From: Hedera helix
Lineage: Eukaryota > Streptophyta > Magnoliopsida > Apiales > Araliaceae
Reading direction: 5' to 3'
DNA: 64,000 nt
Assembly: GCA_947179155.2 (NCBI GenBank)
Contig: OX359275.1
Span: forward strand, 6,451,501 to 6,515,500
This document shows, piece by piece, positions 1 to 12,418 of this stretch. The notes under the pieces were generated by a model. The model was given only the letters and a program-made list of their open reading frames with translations, did not search any database and was not told the origin of the DNA. The position numbers and the translations under genes are program-made. Numbering within the stretch: position 1 is the first letter of the stretch; every line of letters begins with the position of its first letter.

Positions 1-439
1 CTCAGTTTAATAACAAACTTATAATTCATGCACATAATACAACACGTTCTGAAAAACTTGCCTGGACTTGTATAACCAGCTTACGTTAATCTTTCATGTT
101 CCTTGCACCACCTACACGGTATGTGATATCAACGGTGCACAATATCAGTCAAAGTTTGACTCAATACTAAATCTTATTTTAAAGATATTTATTTCTTCTT
201 ATCATCCCCTTTATTTAATAAGGTTAATTTCATATTTTAGTCTCTCTTTGACTTGACTCAGTGTTTCATATTCAACACCATAAATCTTTTGTTCGAAACT
301 ATGCAATTCTGACATTTATTAATGTCACTGCATTAAAACTTGTACCATATATTTATTTAGGTCGATCCACCAATTAATCACTAATGGACCATACCCTTGG
401 TTTAACTTAATCACATCATTTATCTCGATACCTATCATA

Positions 440-1256
440 ATATTACCCACCTTGGATAATATTTTAACTTTTACTATCAATTAGTAATAACTTATAATGT
501 TATTTAATTGTTAAATAACACTTTAAATAATCATTACTATTATTAATTTATTTTTAATAATAGTTTACCTTAATCATTATTATTAATCTTTTAATAATAA
601 TTTAATTAATTGCTTGCTAATATTATTACCCTTTAATAATATTTTAATTGACTTCTCATTATTATCAATCATTTTAATAATAATTTAATTGTTCATCAAT
701 ATTATCAATCATTTAATAATATTTGAAATCCTCACGTATCATTAGTAATTATTTAATAACGATTCAACCCTTAACTATTATTACCCAATAGTTAATTACT
801 TGTTAAACAATATTATTAATTCTTTAATAATATTCTAAATCTTTATTTATCATTATTATTTATTTAATAATGATTTAACTCTTAACTATTATTATTTAAT
901 AGTTAATTAAATGCTAAATAATATTATTAATCATTTAATAATATTTTAAATTAATTACATATCATTATTAATTATTGAATAATGATTTAATTCTTAACTA
1001 TTATCATTTAATAGTTAGTCAATAATATTATCAATATATTTTAATTACTTAATAATCTTCTTTCGATTAAGTAATAATTTATTCCACTTAATTACCATTT
1101 AATTATTATTTAATATGAATTAAATAATAATTAATTAACTAATTATCCGAACTCATTATTTAATATTAATTAAATAATAATTAATTAATTAATTAACCTT
1201 ACTTATTATTTAATATTAATTAAATAATAAATAATTAGTTTATTAACCTTAATTAT
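440..1256. repeat. AT-rich array of short perfect hairpins in LTR A
   Basis: This is an almost pure A/T block of many short inverted repeats. Typical units pair TTATTATTTAAT with ATTAAATAATAA (12-bp arms) across ATTA. The block continues after the nested LARD at 12414-12740 and recurs in LTR B (about 23440-24545) and LTR C (about 30580-31700). LTR B lacks 24 bp that A (about 1006-1030) and C still have. The palindromes could form cruciforms in DNA or consecutive stem-loops in RNA. Confidence 0.8.
1252..1256. repeat. Target-site duplication ATTAT, left copy
   Basis: ATTAT directly precedes the TG start of the nested LARD and is repeated at 12414-12418 directly after its CA end. The uninterrupted site in LTRs B and C has a single ATTAT. 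Confidence 0.95.
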
Positions 1257-3624
1257 TGTAATATCCCGGATATTTAAATGAATTAGAAATAAAATATTTA
1301 ATATTTAATAAAGGTTGGAGTTTGATAACCTAGTAGTGATAGATAAATAGAGGTCCAAATTAAATTTATCGGACTAACTTAGATATGGTGATATCAAAAT
1401 TTTTTTTTAGTTAGCAAGTACAGTGATAATTCAATGAACTTGGCTAATAGCAAGTCTAATTAGATTAAGATAATTTAATTAGCGGAGTTATGTAATTATG
1501 CGACGTGGTTGCGTGTAAATTAAATATGTATTTATATGAATATATATATATGTGTGCATATTTAGTAACATAATTTAATGATTAATTAAATTGTGATAAT
1601 TAGATAGATTAATATTAAATTAATCTGAATTGAATTAAAAGGTTAATTGTGGAATTAATTTAGTTATTATATTGATTATACTCATTAATCAATATTTATG
1701 TAAATTATTGATAAATTATTTGTGAGGAATAATTATGTAAATTATATAATTATAAATTATATAAAGTAGTTGAATTAATTAAGGGAGATTAATAATTGTA
1801 TATATGTACAACATTTAATTTCACATATATGTACATATATATAAAGGGATTAAATTAATTAAGTAATTTTAAATAGTAATTGAATATATTAAATGAATAT
1901 ATTCTATAATTAAATAAATCATTGTAAATGATTTATGAGAGTGAGAAATTTAATTATACAATTATTTGTGTAATATTAATTAAATAATTAAATAAATTAT
2001 TTAAATAAGAAATTGAGTAAATATATTATTATTTTAATGTATTTTCGGGTAAATGGAATTATTTCCATAATTGATGAGAAATGAATTATTTAACGTAAAT
2101 ATATTAAATAATTTAATTTATGGCCTAAATAATATATATTAAATTATATATTGTATTTATTTTAATTTCATAATTTATTGTGAAATTGTTTTCGAGGTAA
2201 GGTAATGTGTATAAATAATATATATAGATTATATATATTATCATTAGCGAACACACTCTAAAGTTTTAATATCAAAATAATTGGCAAGTTGTCATTAATT
2301 AAATATTCAATTAAATTGAATATAATGAGTGAATTAAATTTTATAAATTAATTAATATGATAATTAATTAATGTAAATAATGTAAAATATTATTAATAAT
2401 ATTATTAGTCCATTTAGTAATTTAATACTTATGGGTTATAATATTTAATTATTTATTCAATCTAATTATTTATTTAATCATGGATTGAATAATTAATGTG
2501 TAAATTATTAAATTAGCCCAACATGGGTCAATTAGTAGCCCAAGTGGAGAATAATATAATTTGACAATTTAGTAGCCCAAACAATTTAATAGAAGCCCAA
2601 TTGGTATTTTAAATTAAAGCCCAATGATTGGCCCACTTGAAAAATACTTAATAAAACTATTAATTCTTAAAAAATGAAAAGTGACATTCTTTTTGGGACA
2701 ATGATCATGGATGGTTGCCGGCAAGTGGGAGAGAAAGAGAGTGAAATGTGTGATTGTTATTTTATTATTTAATTATTTATTAATTAGGTTGCTTGTTTTA
2801 ATTTTTTTGGTGAGTCTTTTCCCACAAAATCCTCACCAACTAAGGCATGGGTTGGCTTTCTTGTGTAAGCATCCAATAGCTAGCTTGTGTTGGTCAAATT
2901 TCATAGATATAAGATATATATCTATACATTATGGAAGACTTAAGTCATTAGAGAGAGAGAATTGTTAGTCATTTATTCTTCTTTCACTTTTCAAATTAGA
3001 GAGAAAATATTTGAGAGCAAGGATAATGAAGGAGAAGGAGTTCTTGGGTTATATCTTCAAGATTCACAACCATTTTTGGAAGAAAAAGGAGAATAACCAT
3101 TAAATTAAGGTAATAGTTATTTAAATTTAATTTTTGTTTTTAAATTAAATAAACTAACATATGAGTATAAATATGTTAATATAGTTATTAATGTGTGGTA
3201 ATAATATTTATGCCATGCTTGAGTTTAATATCCTTGGTTTGTGTTTTGGTATAATTTATATGCTAAAAACATGCGTTTGGTGGTGTTAAATCAAATCTTA
3301 AAATAATGTCCAAAAATAATTTTCATAAAACTTAGATTTAATGTTATAATATTATAGAACATTAAATCATGAGAAAAACAAAGTTTGAATCACTCAAAAT
3401 GGAGTTATACACAAAAAGTTATGATTTGTGGTAGTTTATGTGATGTAAAAATTTTTTTAAAAAATTTTAATATTAAATCATGAAAAAATTAAATTTTCAT
3501 CTTATAAATTGATATTAAGTGATTGGTAATTTTTTTGGATTTTTAAAGCTTACTTGAATGTATAATTTTTATTAAAGTGGTGTATAAAAAGTCACTGTTC
3601 ACAATCTGCTAAGGAAGGAAAAAG

Positions 3625-3812
3625 GGGGTGCCGCGCAATGCGCGCGAGACCCTGTTCACTGTCGCACGCGGAAGGAAAAACGACGCCGTTTTGCCTATAA
3701 AATCCGTAGCCGCGCGAGACGCGCGGATGTCAGCCGACAGATCCCCAAAACGGTGCCGTTTTGGGGCCTGTTATTTCCTATCGCGCGCAATGCGCGGGCG
3801 TAGATTTCTGCG
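3625..3812 (+). promoter_or_regulatory. GC-rich hairpin block with a TATA-like box in the LARD 5' LTR
   Basis: A GC island in AT-rich DNA. It holds CGCGC-AAT-GCGCG twice (3632-3644 and 3784-3796), CCGCGC-GAGAC-GCGCGG (3710-3726) and CCCCAAAACGG-TG-CCGTTTTGGGG (3743-3766, 11-bp arms). TATAAAA lies at 3696-3702 between the palindromes. A promoter role is inferred only from the TATA-like word. Confidence 0.55.
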
Positions 3813-3982
3813 GAAATTACGAAATTGCCCCTCCGTTCGGTTTTCTGATTATTTACAAGATTGCCATCGGTCCGGTTTTTCAGTTTATTTACGATTTTGC
3901 CATTCTGGATAATTTTAATTAATTTTAAATATTTAAAATTATAACAAAAATAATAATAATACAAAAATGGTATTTAGATATT

Positions 3983-4368
3983 TAATATTATATTTTCCAA
4001 ATATAATAAGTATTTAGGATTAATATTTAAATGTTGTAAATATTAATCTAGTTAGTTTCATATTATATTTTTCAAATATAATAAGTATTTAGGATTAATA
4101 TTTAAATGTTGTAAATATTAATCTAGTTAGTTTAATATTATATTTTTCAACTATAATAAGCATTTAGGATTAATATTTAAATGTTGTAAATATTAATCTA
4201 GTTAGTTTAATATTATATTTTTTTTCAAATATAATAAGTATTTAGGATTAATATTTAAATGTTGTAAATATTAATCTAGTTAGTTTAATATTATATTTTT
4301 CAAATATAATAAGTATTTAGGATTAATATTTAAATGTTGTAAATATTAATCTAGTTAATATTATATCT
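3983..4368 (+). repeat. 75-bp tandem repeat, about five copies, LARD 5' LTR
   Basis: The word AGGATTAATATTTAAATG starts at 4016, 4091, 4166, 4244 and 4319, giving a period of 75 bp with one 3-bp expansion. Each unit holds two hairpins: GATTAATATTTA with TAAATATTAATC (12-bp arms), and in most units TATTATATTT with AAATATAATA (10-bp arms). Confidence 0.85.
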
Positions 4369-5686
4369 TCTGAATTTATGATTAAACTAATTATTATTTA
4401 ATTAATATTAAATAATAAACAAGGATGATAAATTAATTAATTATTATTTAATTACTATTAAATAATAATTAAAGACAACTAAGATTGAGTATTTAATTAT
4501 TTATTATTTGATTAACTTTAAATAATAAATAAATCTAGTAAGTTATTATTTATTATTAAATAATAACTAAAGGTATTTAATTACTTACTATTTAATTAAT
4601 GTTAAATAGTAATTAAATGGAATAAAGAAAATGTCTTTTAACTCTTTTGTTTAAACAATTATAATAAATTGTTTAATAGTTTAATAAGTGTTTAACACTT
4701 AAGAAAATTATTTTCTAACTTATTAAATTATTAACCTAATTTGATTGAGAGTCTATAAGGTTAATAATATTGTTTTGACTGATGTAAATTATGTGTTAGT
4801 ACTTATGTGATAAATAAGTTCCTTAGTGAGCGTATAGTTGTGCAAATACGTTGTACTAATTATTAGACCAACTTTATTAATGTTAGGTCTTTCAAAGCCA
4901 GTTAGTTAAAGCTAGACATTTATTGTAGCTGAGCAGACAGGCAAGTTTCCTATCTTCAAACTTTACTTTGTGCAAGTTTCCTAAACCCTACTCAATTTAT
5001 ATTCGAGCAGGATATATTATTTTATTGTTCAAGTTCCTAACTCAAATTCAAGTTATTACGTTTCAAGCATGCTATGGTTTAATTCTGTATAATTATTCCA
5101 CATCTTTAAATTGTTGATTCGCACATAGTGCTTGTTGCATGTGTTCATCAGGTATGAAAGGCTGATCACCTTCATTACCATAAGGTTCAGTTAAAATTGT
5201 TCATGGTCATTATTGACACTCAACATTACTTGATTCAGTCATTCAATTATTGAAATTATGATTCGTACTCTTTCACAATTATTATATTGTTGAAAATCCG
5301 AAAGCTTGTTCTTTCTTTCAATCATGATATATCGTTATCGTATTTAAACTTGCTGAGCAAAGTCGTTGCTCACTCTTGCTATATCATGATAACAAATTTC
5401 AGAATAATACGAATGTCCAAGGAGAGACGGAGACAGAAGCAACAGACAAGATTATAGTGTTATGCATTATAACTAAATTGTTATATGATGTAAGTAATTT
5501 TTGTAAACCTTTTTATGAATCTAAAGGTATATATGTAAGTTAAGGTTAGAAACCTTGGGAAATGTTGTAGAATAAACAATTTATGTTTATATATTCCGCA
5601 TTAGTTATAGAACGTGTATGAAGATGATGTATCGTGACGTACCAAGTCTAGGGTTAAAGGAACCCGGATTTGGGGTCGTCACAGGT

Positions 5687-5698
5687 TGGTATCAGAGC
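5687..5698 (+). promoter_or_regulatory. Primer-binding site (initiator tRNA-Met type), LARD
   Basis: TGGTATCAGAGC begins 3 bp after the 5' LTR end. It is the usual plant sequence complementary to the 3' end of initiator tRNA-Met and would start minus-strand DNA synthesis. Confidence 0.9.
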
Positions 5699-6260
5699 TG
5701 ATAGGTTATAGTTCTTAGGTAGTAGTACCTTAGGCTATAATCATGGAAAGATAATACAGACAGTGAAATGATAAACTCAGATAGAGTTTAGAAATGAACA
5801 TACACAGTTCATAAAGGAGAAAATAAATCTATATAGATACATAGATATATGAAAAGATTCAAAGAAGGATCTTCAAAGAGTGTAATCCAAATAAATGGAA
5901 TAAGAATCAGGGAACACTTGATTCAAGAATTTAAAAAGAGAAGGATCGTACAGTAAAATGATCAGAGATGAATGATAAGATGATAGAATTAAACGATCCT
6001 AGAATAAAGGAGAAATAGTACAGTGAAATCAATTTTGATATAAGATCCCGATGATCATAGTAAAATCATGGAATGACAAATGGTCTATTAAATGATTAAA
6101 GAAGTGGTTTTGATAGCATGGTGCTATAACAATGAAGATACTGAAATAGTAACAAGTGGACTCTTGAAGGGTTGAGTGTGATAAGGTATGAATTGACAAA
6201 ATTCATATCAAGTTAAGAGGAGTTAGAGGTTTGAAGGTCTTTAATTGAGGACTCATATTA

Positions 6261-6505
6261 GTGGCTGAGTTGTACAATTCCTTGTATGGGCGGGGAATTA
6301 GTGCTTGGTTTTAGAACCGCTTAGCTTTCTATATTGATACAGTGGTTGAGTTGAACAGTCCTTTATATGGGCAGGGGATATGTGTTCTTGGTTTAACGAC
6401 CGCTTAACTTCCTATATTGATTAGTGGCTGAGTTGACCAATTTCTTGTATGGGCAGGAGATTGTGTTTGGTTTGACGATCACTTGGCTTCCTATAATGAT
6501 AATCA
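6261..6505 (+). repeat. Three degenerate ~82-bp repeats in the LARD internal domain
   Basis: Units start GTGGCTGAGTTG or GTGGTTGAGTTG at 6261, 6342 and 6424, and each contains a TATGGGC(A/G)GG core and an ACCGCTTAG-like word. The same three-unit block is present in reverse at about 16986-17216 and 28801-29031. Confidence 0.75.
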
Positions 6506-7971
6506 ACTGAAACCTGGTGTCGCGCTATTCACTATATGTATGTTGAGAAGGTGATTCTTTTCTCATGTGTATAACGGATAGGTAGAGGATGTTAAGATAA
6601 GTTCGTGTTCTGAGAACTGACACGCATAGTAAGTTCGTGACTCATAGTCATGTGGTGGAGCCCCTCAGCGAATGGGCGACTTTGGCCTGACTAGGACAAG
6701 TTCCTCAAACCATATGATTGTGGTAAGTTGCTGAGCCCAAATATGCGGTAAGTTTGATGAACAGTAGGTATGGATAGAGTTAAGTAGTCAGGTTAAGGCT
6801 ATAATAGATATAGTTATTAAGCTGAAAAAGAATGTGGAGGAAAAATTTGAGGTGTTTTGAGGTTTTAGGATATTCCAAATCTTCTAGCTATGCTAGACTT
6901 TGAAATTCTTAAAAATCGTGCCAAATTCGCACTTTTGTGCTTTTGGAAAGAAAAATGTATTTTTGAAATCATTAATGCATTTAGTGCAGAGATGATAACC
7001 GATGGAGTCATCAATGCAGAGTAACCTAGTGTTGGATGTATTTTTAAGCCCACTATGGTATGATGTAATATGACAAAGTCAAAATGATTTTTAGTATTTT
7101 GAAACGTTTAAAGAAGAGTCTATGCTAATTGTTTCGGCAAGACAAATTGATTTGAAAATATCAAAATGTATTTATAAAATCATCACACGCCATTAAAGCC
7201 ATGGTGCAGAGATGAAAAGACGGAATCCTCAACGCACTGTTGCAACGGTGCGGTATCATGAAGTCCTATAAATGAATTTTTGTTACTTTAACTAATCTGA
7301 AATGATTTTTGAGTCGTAATATACGAACAGTTCAATGATGTGAGTCTATGTCATTTATTTTGACTGGACACTTTTTGGTCAGAAATGACTCAAGTTTTAT
7401 TTTCCAATAATCCAACTTATGCTGGAGCGGAATTTTGTAGTAAGTCTGAGGTGAACAACCCCGTAATGGGGGATATGTCAGAGCCATGAATAAAGAACCC
7501 GCGAGGGGGCGCCCAACAGTGGTGGCATGCTGATATGGGTTGGTAAATCCAAAGAGTTCGACCCCGTGAGAAGTCGTTGTGCACAACGCAGAAGTACGAT
7601 AGGCTGATCACCTAGCGTACACCTATGGAATGTTTTCAGTCTTTGTGATTGATAAACACTCTGTTTATAAGTATTTACAGAGATAAATACTACTTATTCG
7701 GAATTCAGTTAATTCCATGTTCACAGTCTTGATGACTCCTCAGCATAGTATGAAAGTTTTAATGAATATTTTGATTTTCAATTTATTCTTCTGTAAGATA
7801 TTGATTTTCAATTTATTCTTCTGCAAGATATTCCATTGTTCTGGAATTATGAGTTTAGAAATATGAACTTCCTAGAAAAGGGTGGTCATAGAATTTGATG
7901 AGTAAAGAGTTATACTCAGAGATGAAAATTGGTAGAAATGTGTATGAGATAATTTCGGGGACGAAATTTTT

Positions 7972-7986
7972 AGAAGAAGGGGTGAA
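7972..7986 (+). promoter_or_regulatory. Polypurine tract of the nested LARD
   Basis: AGAAGAAGGGGTGAA lies directly before the TG of the 3' LTR and about 20 bp after CGGGGACGAAATTT. It is the expected plus-strand priming site. Confidence 0.85.
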
Positions 7987-10354
7987 TGTAATATCCCGGA
8001 TATTTAAATGAATTAGAAATAAAATATTTAATATTTAATAAAGGTTGGAGTTTGATAACCTAGTAGTGATAGATAAATAGAGGTCCAAATTAAATTTATC
8101 GGACTAACTTAGATATGGTGATATCAAAATTTTTTTTTAGTTAGCAAGTACAGTGATAATTCAATGAACTTGGCTAATAGCAAGTCTAATTAGATTAAGA
8201 TAATTTAATTAGCGGAGTTATGTAATTATGCGACGTGGTTGCGTGTAAATTAAATATGTATTTATATGAATATATATATATGTGTGCATATTTAGTAACA
8301 TAATTTAATGATTAATTAAATTGTGATAATTAGATAGATTAATATTAAATTAATCTGAATTGAATTAAAAGGTTAATTGTGGAATTAATTTAGTTATTAT
8401 ATTGATTATACTCATTAATCAATATTTATGTAAATTATTGATAAATTATTTGTGAGGAATAATTATGTAAATTATATAATTATAAATTATATAAAGTAGT
8501 TGAATTAATTAAGGGAGATTAATAATTGTATATATGTACAACATTTAATTTCACATATATGTACATATATATAAAGGGATTAAATTAATTAAGTAATTTT
8601 AAATAGTAATTGAATATATTAAATGAATATATTCTATAATTAAATAAATCATTGTAAATGATTTATGAGAGTGAGAAATTTAATTATACAATTATTTGTG
8701 TAATATTAATTAAATAATTAAATAAATTATTTAAATAAGAAATTGAGTAAATATATTATTATTTTAATGTATTTTCGGGTAAATGGAATTATTTCCATAA
8801 TTGATGAGAAATGAATTATTTAACGTAAATATATTAAATAATTTAATTTATGGCCTAAATAATATATATTAAATTATATATTGTATTTATTTTAATTTCA
8901 TAATTTATTGTGAAATTGTTTTCGAGGTAAGGTAATGTGTATAAATAATATATATAGATTATATATATTATCATTAGCGAACACACTCTAAAGTTTTAAT
9001 ATCAAAATAATTGGCAAGTTGTCATTAATTAAATATTCAATTAAATTGAATATAATGAGTGAATTAAATTTTATAAATTAATTAATATGATAATTAATTA
9101 ATGTAAATAATGTAAAATATTATTAATAATATTATTAGTCCATTTAGTAATTTAATACTTATGGGTTATAATATTTAATTATTTATTCAATCTAATTATT
9201 TATTTAATCATGGATTGAATAATTAATGTGTAAATTATTAAATTAGCCCAACATGGGTCAATTAGTAGCCCAAGTGGAGAATAATATAATTTGACAATTT
9301 AGTAGCCCAAACAATTTAATAGAAGCCCAATTGGTATTTTAAATTAAAGCCCAATGATTGGCCCACTTGAAAAATACTTAATAAAACTATTAATTCTTAA
9401 AAAATGAAAAGTGACATTCTTTTTGGGACAATGATCATGGATGGTTGCCGGCAAGTGGGAGAGAAAGAGAGTGAAATGTGTGATTGTTATTTTATTATTT
9501 AATTATTTATTAATTAGGTTGCTTGTTTTAATTTTTTTGGTGAGTCTTTTCCCACAAAATCCTCACCAACTAAGGCATGGGTTGGCTTTCTTGTGTAAGC
9601 ATCCAATAGCTAGCTTGTGTTGGTCAAATTTCATAGATATAAGATATATATCTATACATTATGGAAGACTTAAGTCATTAGAGAGAGAGAATTGTTAGTC
9701 ATTTATTCTTCTTTCACTTTTCAAATTAGAGAGAAAATATTTGAGAGCAAGGATAATGAAGGAGAAGGAGTTCTTGGGTTATATCTTCAAGATTCACAAC
9801 CATTTTTGGAAGAAAAAGGAGAATAACCATTAAATTAAGGTAATAGTTATTTAAATTTAATTTTTGTTTTTAAATTAAATAAACTAACATATGAGTATAA
9901 ATATGTTAATATAGTTATTAATGTGTGGTAATAATATTTATGCCATGCTTGAGTTTAATATCCTTGGTTTGTGTTTTGGTATAATTTATATGCTAAAAAC
10001 ATGCGTTTGGTGGTGTTAAATCAAATCTTAAAATAATGTCCAAAAATAATTTTCATAAAACTTAGATTTAATGTTATAATATTATAGAACATTAAATCAT
10101 GAGAAAAACAAAGTTTGAATCACTCAAAATGGAGTTATACACAAAAAGTTATGATTTGTGGTAGTTTATGTGATGTAAAAATTTTTTTAAAAAATTTTAA
10201 TATTAAATCATGAAAAAATTAAATTTTCATCTTATAAATTGATATTAAGTGATTGGTAATTTTTTTGGATTTTTAAAGCTTACTTGAATGTATAATTTTT
10301 ATTAAAGTGGTGTATAAAAAGTCACTGTTCACAATCTGCTAAGGAAGGAAAAAG

Positions 10355-10542
10355 GGGGTGCCGCGCAATGCGCGCGAGACCCTGTTCACTGTCGCACGCG
10401 GAAGGAAAAACGACGCCGTTTTGCCTATAAAATCCGTAGCCGCGCGAGACGCGCGGATGTCAGCCGACAGATCCCCAAAACGGTGCCGTTTTGGGGCCTG
10501 TTATTTCCTATCGCGCGCAATGCGCGGGCGTAGATTTCTGCG
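10355..10542 (+). promoter_or_regulatory. GC-rich hairpin block, second copy
   Basis: Copy of 3625-3812 in the 3' LTR, including the 11-bp-arm hairpin at 10473-10496 and TATAAAA at 10426-10432. Confidence 0.55.
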
Positions 10543-10712
10543 GAAATTACGAAATTGCCCCTCCGTTCGGTTTTCTGATTATTTACAAGATTGCCATCGG
10601 TCCGGTTTTTCAGTTTATTTACGATTTTGCCATTCTGGATAATTTTAATTAATTTTAAATATTTAAAATTATAACAAAAATAATAATAATACAAAAATGG
10701 TATTTAGATATT

Positions 10713-11098
10713 TAATATTATATTTTCCAAATATAATAAGTATTTAGGATTAATATTTAAATGTTGTAAATATTAATCTAGTTAGTTTCATATTATATTT
10801 TTCAAATATAATAAGTATTTAGGATTAATATTTAAATGTTGTAAATATTAATCTAGTTAGTTTAATATTATATTTTTCAACTATAATAAGCATTTAGGAT
10901 TAATATTTAAATGTTGTAAATATTAATCTAGTTAGTTTAATATTATATTTTTTTTCAAATATAATAAGTATTTAGGATTAATATTTAAATGTTGTAAATA
11001 TTAATCTAGTTAGTTTAATATTATATTTTTCAAATATAATAAGTATTTAGGATTAATATTTAAATGTTGTAAATATTAATCTAGTTAATATTATATCT
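10713..11098 (+). repeat. 75-bp tandem repeat, 3' LTR copy
   Basis: Copy of the five-unit array at 3983-4368, with the same two hairpins per unit. Confidence 0.85.
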
Positions 11099-12413
11099 TC
11101 TGAATTTATGATTAAACTAATTATTATTTAATTAATATTAAATAATAAACAAGGATGATAAATTAATTAATTATTATTTAATTACTATTAAATAATAATT
11201 AAAGACAACTAAGATTGAGTATTTAATTATTTATTATTTGATTAACTTTAAATAATAAATAAATCTAGTAAGTTATTATTTATTATTAAATAATAACTAA
11301 AGGTATTTAATTACTTACTATTTAATTAATGTTAAATAGTAATTAAATGGAATAAAGAAAATGTCTTTTAACTCTTTTGTTTAAACAATTATAATAAATT
11401 GTTTAATAGTTTAATAAGTGTTTAACACTTAAGAAAATTATTTTCTAACTTATTAAATTATTAACCTAATTTGATTGAGAGTCTATAAGGTTAATAATAT
11501 TGTTTTGACTGATGTAAATTATGTGTTAGTACTTATGTGATAAATAAGTTCCTTAGTGAGCGTATAGTTGTGCAAATACGTTGTACTAATTATTAGACCA
11601 ACTTTATTAATGTTAGGTCTTTCAAAGCCAGTTAGTTAAAGCTAGACATTTATTGTAGCTGAGCAGACAGGCAAGTTTCCTATCTTCAAACTTTACTTTG
11701 TGCAAGTTTCCTAAACCCTACTCAATTTATATTCGAGCAGGATATATTATTTTATTGTTCAAGTTCCTAACTCAAATTCAAGTTATTACGTTTCAAGCAT
11801 GCTATGGTTTAATTCTGTATAATTATTCCACATCTTTAAATTGTTGATTCGCACATAGTGCTTGTTGCATGTGTTCATCAGGTATGAAAGGCTGATCACC
11901 TTCATTACCATAAGGTTCAGTTAAAATTGTTCATGGTCATTATTGACACTCAACATTACTTGATTCAGTCATTCAATTATTGAAATTATGATTCGTACTC
12001 TTTCACAATTATTATATTGTTGAAAATCCGAAAGCTTGTTCTTTCTTTCAATCATGATATATCGTTATCGTATTTAAACTTGCTGAGCAAAGTCGTTGCT
12101 CACTCTTGCTATATCATGATAACAAATTTCAGAATAATACGAATGTCCAAGGAGAGACGGAGACAGAAGCAACAGACAAGATTATAGTGTTATGCATTAT
12201 AACTAAATTGTTATATGATGTAAGTAATTTTTGTAAACCTTTTTATGAATCTAAAGGTATATATGTAAGTTAAGGTTAGAAACCTTGGGAAATGTTGTAG
12301 AATAAACAATTTATGTTTATATATTCCGCATTAGTTATAGAACGTGTATGAAGATGATGTATCGTGACGTACCAAGTCTAGGGTTAAAGGAACCCGGATT
12401 TGGGGTCGTCACA

Positions 12414-12418
12414 ATTAT
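12414..12418. repeat. Target-site duplication ATTAT, right copy
   Basis: Matches 1252-1256 and follows the LARD 3' end directly. Confidence 0.95.

Larger units (their letters stand above)
1257..5683 (+). repeat. 5' LTR of the nested LARD
   Basis: It begins TGTAATATCCCGG and ends GGGGTCGTCACA. Read in reverse, both ends match the ends of the host-array LTRs, so the families belong to one clan. The 4.4 kb length is very long for an LTR. It contains AT-rich stretches, a GC-rich hairpin block (3625-3812) and a 75-bp tandem repeat (3983-4368). The frames at 2711-2968 and 3628-3912 recur unchanged in the 3' LTR only because the LTRs are duplicates; I do not regard them as genes. Confidence 0.95.
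5684..7986 (+). other. Non-coding internal domain of the nested LARD
   Basis: 2303 bp between the LTRs with no frame resembling gag, protease, reverse transcriptase or integrase. It aligns in reverse with internal domains 1 and 2 of the host array over most of its length, for example 7260-7420 with about 16020-16170. A segment around 7450-7590 is unlike the corresponding ~110 bp at 15880-15985, so part of the domain has been exchanged. Conservation without coding capacity suggests an RNA-level role such as packaging or dimerisation, which is inference. Confidence 0.85.
1257..12413 (+). mobile_element. Complete nested LARD (large retrotransposon derivative)
   Basis: A full-length non-autonomous LTR retrotransposon of 11,157 bp: two 4427-bp LTRs around a 2303-bp internal domain. 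Support is complete: TG...CA LTR ends, a 5-bp duplication ATTAT on both sides, a tRNA-Met primer-binding site 3 bp after the 5' LTR, a purine tract just before the 3' LTR, and the empty site visible in two paralogous LTRs. The LTR copies run at a constant offset of 6730 bp and I saw no difference between them, so the insertion should be very recent. No gag or pol frame is present. The motif TTTCGGGGACGAAA near the 3' end is typical of plant Ty3/gypsy elements, suggesting the parental lineage. Orientation is opposite to the host array. Confidence 0.95.
7987..12413 (+). repeat. 3' LTR of the nested LARD
   Basis: Same 4427-bp sequence as 1257-5683, with no difference noticed by eye. The GC hairpin block recurs at 10355-10542 and the 75-bp repeat at 10713-11098. 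Confidence 0.95.

Noticed and set aside
2711..3912. Open frames of 85-94 codons in the LARD LTR, repeated at 9441-10642
   Set aside because: They repeat exactly because the LTRs are duplicates. They lie in promoter-like and GC-hairpin sequence, one has an antisense frame of similar length, and no domain is recognisable.
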